Shown piece after piece: positions 32,864 to 36,135 of a DNA stretch of 36,135 nt. The stretch comes from Emcibacteraceae bacterium (GTDB taxonomy: Bacteria; Pseudomonadota; Alphaproteobacteria; Sphingomonadales; Emcibacteraceae): the NCBI GenBank assembly GCA_905612225.1, contig CAJQRG010000063.1:1-36135 (forward strand). Direction: 5' to 3'. Each line of letters opens with the position of its first letter. Position 1 is the first letter of the stretch. The position numbers were made by a program, and so were the translations under genes. The notes under the pieces are model-generated. The model saw only the letters and a list, made by a program, of their open reading frames with translations. It was not told where the DNA came from and did no database searches.

Positions 32864-33220
32864 TTATTTTAGTAATTTTTCACCAAGTTCTTCTTGATCT
32901 TGACGAGAAAACCCAGAAGAGAAGTATCCGTCTAGTTTAAAAATAGGCCTTTTAAGCATCGCTTCATTTTTGCTCAGCAATTCAATTGTACCTTCCTCAT
33001 CAAGCTTGGCTTTAATTTCTTCAGGAACTTTTCGCCAAGTGGTGCCTCGCTTGTTGAGCACCAAATCTATGCCGAGTTGATCAATAAATTGTTGAACCAT
33101 TTTCTCATTAATACCGTCTTTGCGATAATCATGAAATTTATAAGTGATTCCGTTTTCATCCAACCATTTGAATGCCCTTTTCATGGTATCGCAATTTTTA
33201 ATACCAAATATTGTATTCAT
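32864..33220 (-). CDS. ArsC/Spx-family protein (YffB-like)
   Basis: A 118-aa thioredoxin-fold protein of the ArsC/Spx superfamily. The motif IFGIKNCDTMKRAFKWLDE carries the single Cys at the active site, with FHDYRKDGI following and LLSKNEAMLKRPIFKLDG near the C-terminus. It looks like YffB, which lacks the full arsenate-reductase set, so true arsenate reduction is unproven. The ATG overlaps the stop of the cation-diffusion-facilitator gene (TGATG), giving translational coupling in a pdxH-CDF-YffB operon. Confidence 0.85.
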   Translation of the reverse strand: MNTIFGIKNCDTMKRAFKWLDENGITYKFHDYRKDGINEKMVQQFIDQLGIDLVLNKRGTTWRKVPEEIKAKLDEEGTIELLSKNEAMLKRPIFKLDGYFSSGFSRQDQEELGEKLLK

Positions 33221-34125
33221 CAAATCGCGCCGAACTTGCTATCATCGAATGGATCTGCATGAATGAAAACTTCTGAATTGGGATAAAACTCCATGATTTT
33301 TACTTCAACCTGATCAGATATATCATGTGCTTCTTCAAGGCTGATGCCCTGTTCAAGTTCCATATGGAACTGAATGAAAATATTGAGACCAGAACGGCGA
33401 GTGCGAAGCTCATGAATGCCTATAACTTCATCATGAATACGAATAATTTCTTTTATTTTATGCCTTTCTTCGTCACTCATTTCCTTGTCCATAAGCACAT
33501 CCGTACTGGTGATAAAAACCTGGTAGGCACTATGAAGTAGATAAAGGCAGGCAATAGCTCCAAAAATAGGATCAGCATAAATGACATCAAAGTAACCGCT
33601 TAATATAAGGGAGAAAGCAACACCAAAATTTAGAAGAATATCCCCTGAATAATGCATTTCATCAGCTTCAATAGCAACCGAACCTGTACGTTTAGTTACA
33701 TACTTCTGGTAAAGCACCAGTAGGACGGTAAGAACTATTGAAGCAATAACTATACCGATACCTAATTCAGTTTTGCGGATAGTTTGAGGGTTAATAATTT
33801 TATCCACTACCTCATACATGAGAAATATAGATGTAACCGTAATGACAAAAGCCTGCAAAAGACCCGCGATTGCTTCAGCTTTACCGTGGCCAAAGCGATG
33901 GTCTTCATCGGCAGGAACCAATGAAAAGCGAACAGCCACAAAAATTATAATTGATGATAAACTGTCCATTACACTATCTAAGAGTGTCCCAAATATCGCT
34001 ACAGATCCACTTTCTATGTAGCCCCAAGTTTTAAGACCAATAAGTGCAAACGCTAGACTAACGGATGCCGTTGTCGCACGTCTCAAGAGTTTTTCTGCCT
34101 CTATTTTATCAACATAATTTTTCAT
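33220..34125 (-). CDS. Cation diffusion facilitator family metal transporter (FieF-like)
   Basis: A 301-aa cation diffusion facilitator. About six transmembrane helices lie in residues 20-200, with metal-site residues FGTLLDSVMDSL (TM2), the HRFGHGKAEAIAGL loop and DEMHYSGDILLN (TM5), then a cytoplasmic regulatory domain (about 210-295) ending HADPFDD. It exports divalent metal (zinc or iron) in exchange for protons. The ATG at 34125 overlaps the pdxH stop (TAATG); the longer frame upstream would start inside pdxH. Its stop overlaps the next gene's start. Confidence 0.9.
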   Translation of the reverse strand: MKNYVDKIEAEKLLRRATTASVSLAFALIGLKTWGYIESGSVAIFGTLLDSVMDSLSSIIIFVAVRFSLVPADEDHRFGHGKAEAIAGLLQAFVITVTSIFLMYEVVDKIINPQTIRKTELGIGIVIASIVLTVLLVLYQKYVTKRTGSVAIEADEMHYSGDILLNFGVAFSLILSGYFDVIYADPIFGAIACLYLLHSAYQVFITSTDVLMDKEMSDEERHKIKEIIRIHDEVIGIHELRTRRSGLNIFIQFHMELEQGISLEEAHDISDQVEVKIMEFYPNSEVFIHADPFDDSKFGAI

Positions 34126-34700
34126 TACGGGTATAGGGTTTCTGTATCCCACTCTCCACTATCATTGAGCATATAAACATTTCGATCATGAAGCCTAAAC
34201 CTGCGGTCTTGCCAAAACTCTATTCGTCTAGGGCTTAAACGAAACCCTGACCAAAAATCAGGCCGCGGTACTGTTCCAAGCCCAAATTTTGTAGTATATT
34301 TTAAAATTTGCGCTTCAAACTCAAACCGACCCTCCATAGGCTGGCTTTGTTTTGATGCCCACGTCCCAATTTGACTATCTTTAGGACGAGAAGAAAAGTA
34401 AGCGTCCGCCTCCTCATTACTAACGGGACTTACCTGTCCCTCAATGCGGACTTGACGTGCGAGACTTTTCCAATGAAAACAAAAGGCCATATTAGAATTA
34501 TTAATAATTTCCCCACCCTTTCGGCTCAAAAGATTAGTGTAAAATGTAAAACCATCAGGTCCGTGATCCTTGAGGAGCACCATACGAACAGAAGGCCTTC
34601 CATGAGCGTCGACAGTCGCAACCGACATGGCTTCAGCCATATCTTCATTTTTATGAGCTTCTTCAAACCACTCAGTAAATTTTTCAAAGGGATCCTGCAT
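34125..34700 (-). CDS. pdxH: Pyridoxamine 5'-phosphate oxidase
   Basis: A 191-aa PNPOx, an FMN-dependent oxidase of pyridoxine/pyridoxamine phosphate to PLP. Motifs are DPFEKFTEWFEEA, SVATVDAHGRPSVRMVLLK, GFTFYTNLLSRKGGE, CFHWKSLARQVRIEG, SRPKDSQIGTWASKQS and the C-terminal FRLSPRRIEFWQ...RLHDR. It is the first gene of the minus-strand trio with the CDF and YffB-like genes and is divergent from the lipoprotein gene. PLP is the cofactor of several enzymes in this window. Confidence 0.95.
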   Translation of the reverse strand: MQDPFEKFTEWFEEAHKNEDMAEAMSVATVDAHGRPSVRMVLLKDHGPDGFTFYTNLLSRKGGEIINNSNMAFCFHWKSLARQVRIEGQVSPVSNEEADAYFSSRPKDSQIGTWASKQSQPMEGRFEFEAQILKYTTKFGLGTVPRPDFWSGFRLSPRRIEFWQDRRFRLHDRNVYMLNDSGEWDTETLYP

Positions 34701-34790
34701 ATTTACTCCAACCTTGTAATATTATATTTTGATATTAAATGTGTGTTATATAACAAATAATAACTATAGTCCAAGATGGAGGATAAAATA

Positions 34791-35258
34791 ATGTTAAAAT
34801 CAAAAACTATCTTAAACACTTTAATTATTTCTACTTTGTTTCTAACAACCACATCTTGTACAAAAGAAACTACAGGTGGTTTTTTTGGTGCAATTGGCGG
34901 TGCATTGATTGGAAGTGAAATCACTGGTGGAAGTGATTTAGGTATTATTTTAGGCTCAGTTTATGGCAGTATTCTTGGCGGTGAAATTGGCAGGCAACTT
35001 GACGAAGCTGATCAATTAAAAATGTATCAAACAACTCAGAATGCACTTGAAAAGGGTGTTTCAGGCAATACATCAACGTGGTATAATCCTGATAGCGGTC
35101 ACCGTGGAACAGTGACACCACAACCCAGGCTTCCTAACAGTGGCGGACAAGTTTGTCGTGAATATCATCAAACAGTTACCATAGCAAATGAGCAAAAAAC
35201 AGCATATGGTACTGCATGTCGCCAATCTGATGGTTCATGGAAAATAATAAATAGTTAA
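34791..35258 (+). CDS. 17-kDa surface antigen-like glycine-zipper lipoprotein
   Basis: A 155-aa outer-envelope lipoprotein. The signal ends at a lipobox (TTTSC), after which comes a glycine-zipper region of alternating small residues (GGFFGAIGGALIGSEITGG, then GSVYGSILGGEIGRQLDE), as in rickettsial RT0821-like 17-kDa antigens. The C-terminal domain has two Cys (VCREYHQTV and GTACRQSDGSW) typical of this family. ATG 34791 follows TGGAGG; upstream in-frame starts are rejected. The function is probably envelope structure; it is next to pdxH and a DnaJ-like gene, an arrangement seen in other alphaproteobacteria. Confidence 0.85.
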   Translation: MLKSKTILNTLIISTLFLTTTSCTKETTGGFFGAIGGALIGSEITGGSDLGIILGSVYGSILGGEIGRQLDEADQLKMYQTTQNALEKGVSGNTSTWYNPDSGHRGTVTPQPRLPNSGGQVCREYHQTVTIANEQKTAYGTACRQSDGSWKIINS

Positions 35259-35299
35259 TAATATTTAATATATAGTTTTCAATAAAGTAAGAATAAAAT

Positions 35300-36135
35300 A
35301 TGCAAGACCCCTACACAATCCTTGGCGTAAAAAAAACTACGAGTCAGGTTGATTTAAAAAAGACATACCGAAAATTAGCAATGAAACTCCATCCAGATCA
35401 AAATCCGGGTGATGACAAGATAGCGGAAAAATTTAAAGAAGTATCTGCCGCATACGCGTTACTCAGTGATGAAAAAATGAAAGTACGATATGATCAGGGT
35501 GAGATAAATCCTGACGGTTCCGAAAAAGGATTCTCTGGTTACCAACATAATTCCGGAAGAGGAGCCAACCCATTTGGAAATATGGGCGGCAATAGAGGAC
35601 ACAGTAGTTTTGGAGCTGGTTTTGACGCCGAAGATTTATTTTCAAACTTATTTGGTGGGGCCCGAACCCAAAGACCCAAACCAATAAAAAGAGGTGAAAA
35701 TAAAGTTTATAAAATAAGAATTAATTTTTTGGATGCTATCCATGGCAGTAAAGAACAAATTAAACTTGAAAGTGGTAAAACACTATCTATTAATACACCA
35801 ATTAATGTTAAAGAGGGCCAACAAATAAGGTTAAAAGGTCAAGGTCGTCCTAGTATGAGTGGTGGTCCTAACGGGGATGCATTGATAGAAATAAGTATAA
35901 AAAAACATCCCTACTTTACTATGAAGGACTGCAACATTCACATGGATCTTCCCATCACACTTGAAGAAGCCGTTCTTGGCGGAAAAATTACCGTGCCTAC
36001 AATTTCTGGAAAAATTGCGCTCGCCATTCCAAAAAACTCCAACTCCGGAAAACAGATGCGCATCAAGAATAAAGGAGTAAGCGATACAAAAAGTAAAAAA
36101 ACTGGAGATCAAGTGGTCAGACTGATGATTATGAT
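35300..36135 (+). CDS. DnaJ-like (CbpA-type) co-chaperone, cut by the window end
   Basis: The open frame runs to the last base, giving 278 codons so far without a stop. The N-terminal J domain (residues 1-65) begins DPYTILGVKK and has the HPD tripeptide in MKLHPDQNP. A Gly/Phe-rich linker (about 75-120) follows, then the C-terminal substrate-binding domains (about 130-270) with GDALIEISIKKHPYF, LEEAVLGGKITVPT and SGKQMRIKNKG. No CxxCxGxG zinc-finger repeats occur, so it is of the CbpA/DnaJ type II class rather than true DnaJ. It stimulates the DnaK ATPase. It lies 41 bases after the lipoprotein gene, probably in one transcript. Confidence 0.9.
   Translation, partial: MQDPYTILGVKKTTSQVDLKKTYRKLAMKLHPDQNPGDDKIAEKFKEVSAAYALLSDEKMKVRYDQGEINPDGSEKGFSGYQHNSGRGANPFGNMGGNRGHSSFGAGFDAEDLFSNLFGGARTQRPKPIKRGENKVYKIRINFLDAIHGSKEQIKLESGKTLSINTPINVKEGQQIRLKGQGRPSMSGGPNGDALIEISIKKHPYFTMKDCNIHMDLPITLEEAVLGGKITVPTISGKIALAIPKNSNSGKQMRIKNKGVSDTKSKKTGDQVVRLMIM

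Noticed and set aside
1-36135. CRISPR arrays, insertion sequences, prophage genes, toxin-antitoxin pairs, tRNA or rRNA genes
   Set aside because: No regularly spaced repeats, transposase motifs, phage structural genes or RNA-gene signatures were seen on either strand; coding style is uniform across the window.

Overview
The window is AT-rich, gene-dense chromosomal DNA, most likely from a free-living, probably marine, alphaproteobacterium. This rests on three things: a glpSTPQUV-type ABC transporter; the neighbourhood pdxH / 17-kDa-antigen-like lipoprotein / DnaJ-like protein; and many peptide, amino-acid and organic-acid catabolic genes in short, tightly packed operons (TAATG and ATGA overlaps are frequent). 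I see no phage, transposon, CRISPR, rRNA or tRNA. The taxonomic call is inference from gene content and base composition only.

Layout. (1) 8-7031: a plus-strand operon with a PLP-dependent trans-sulfuration-family enzyme followed by a complete glycerol-type ABC transporter (two ATPases, two permeases, a small DUF2160 membrane protein, a binding protein). (2) 7042-12363: a tight minus-strand operon, transcribed as KamA-family radical-SAM aminomutase, two CoA-transferase subunits (PcaI/PcaJ type), class-III aminotransferase, PcaF-type thiolase, with a divergent LysR regulator (12527-13432). Read in order, the enzymes make a chemically complete route: alpha-amino acid to beta-amino acid to 3-oxoacid to 3-oxoacyl-CoA to acetyl-CoA plus acyl-CoA. 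The aminomutase has Arg where lysine 2,3-aminomutase has one of its lysine-binding Asp residues, and the thiolase and transferase look like 3-oxoadipate enzymes. I therefore propose a dicarboxylic substrate, perhaps 2-aminoadipate or glutamate. This is the strongest candidate for an undescribed system in the window.

(3) 13429-15780: a minus-strand aromatic-catabolism fragment: a flavin reductase fused to a MarR-like domain, a fumarylpyruvate-hydrolase-like protein and a zeta-class GST isomerase; the ring-hydroxylating and ring-cleaving partners are not here. (4) 16245-22860: a YaiI-family protein, an NhaC-family antiporter, an M20 N-carbamoyl-amino-acid-hydrolase-like enzyme, a MarR regulator with a perfect 15+15 bp inverted repeat upstream, an Lrp/AsnC regulator, ornithine cyclodeaminase and a CtlX-type citrulline hydrolase; the last two form a citrulline to ornithine to proline route. 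(5) 22898-25023: a cytoplasmic reductive-dehalogenase-like Fe-S protein translationally coupled to a CvfB-like S1 RNA-binding protein.

(6) 25132-30796: two LeuT-fold transporters (YkvI family and NSS family), a lipoprotein sulfatase and a ThrE-type exporter. (7) 31000-36135: nadA-nadC without nadB, then a minus-strand coupled trio (pdxH, cation diffusion facilitator, ArsC/Spx-like protein), a glycine-zipper lipoprotein and a DnaJ-like chaperone cut by the window end. The only gene-poor stretch over 300 bases is 15781-16244.
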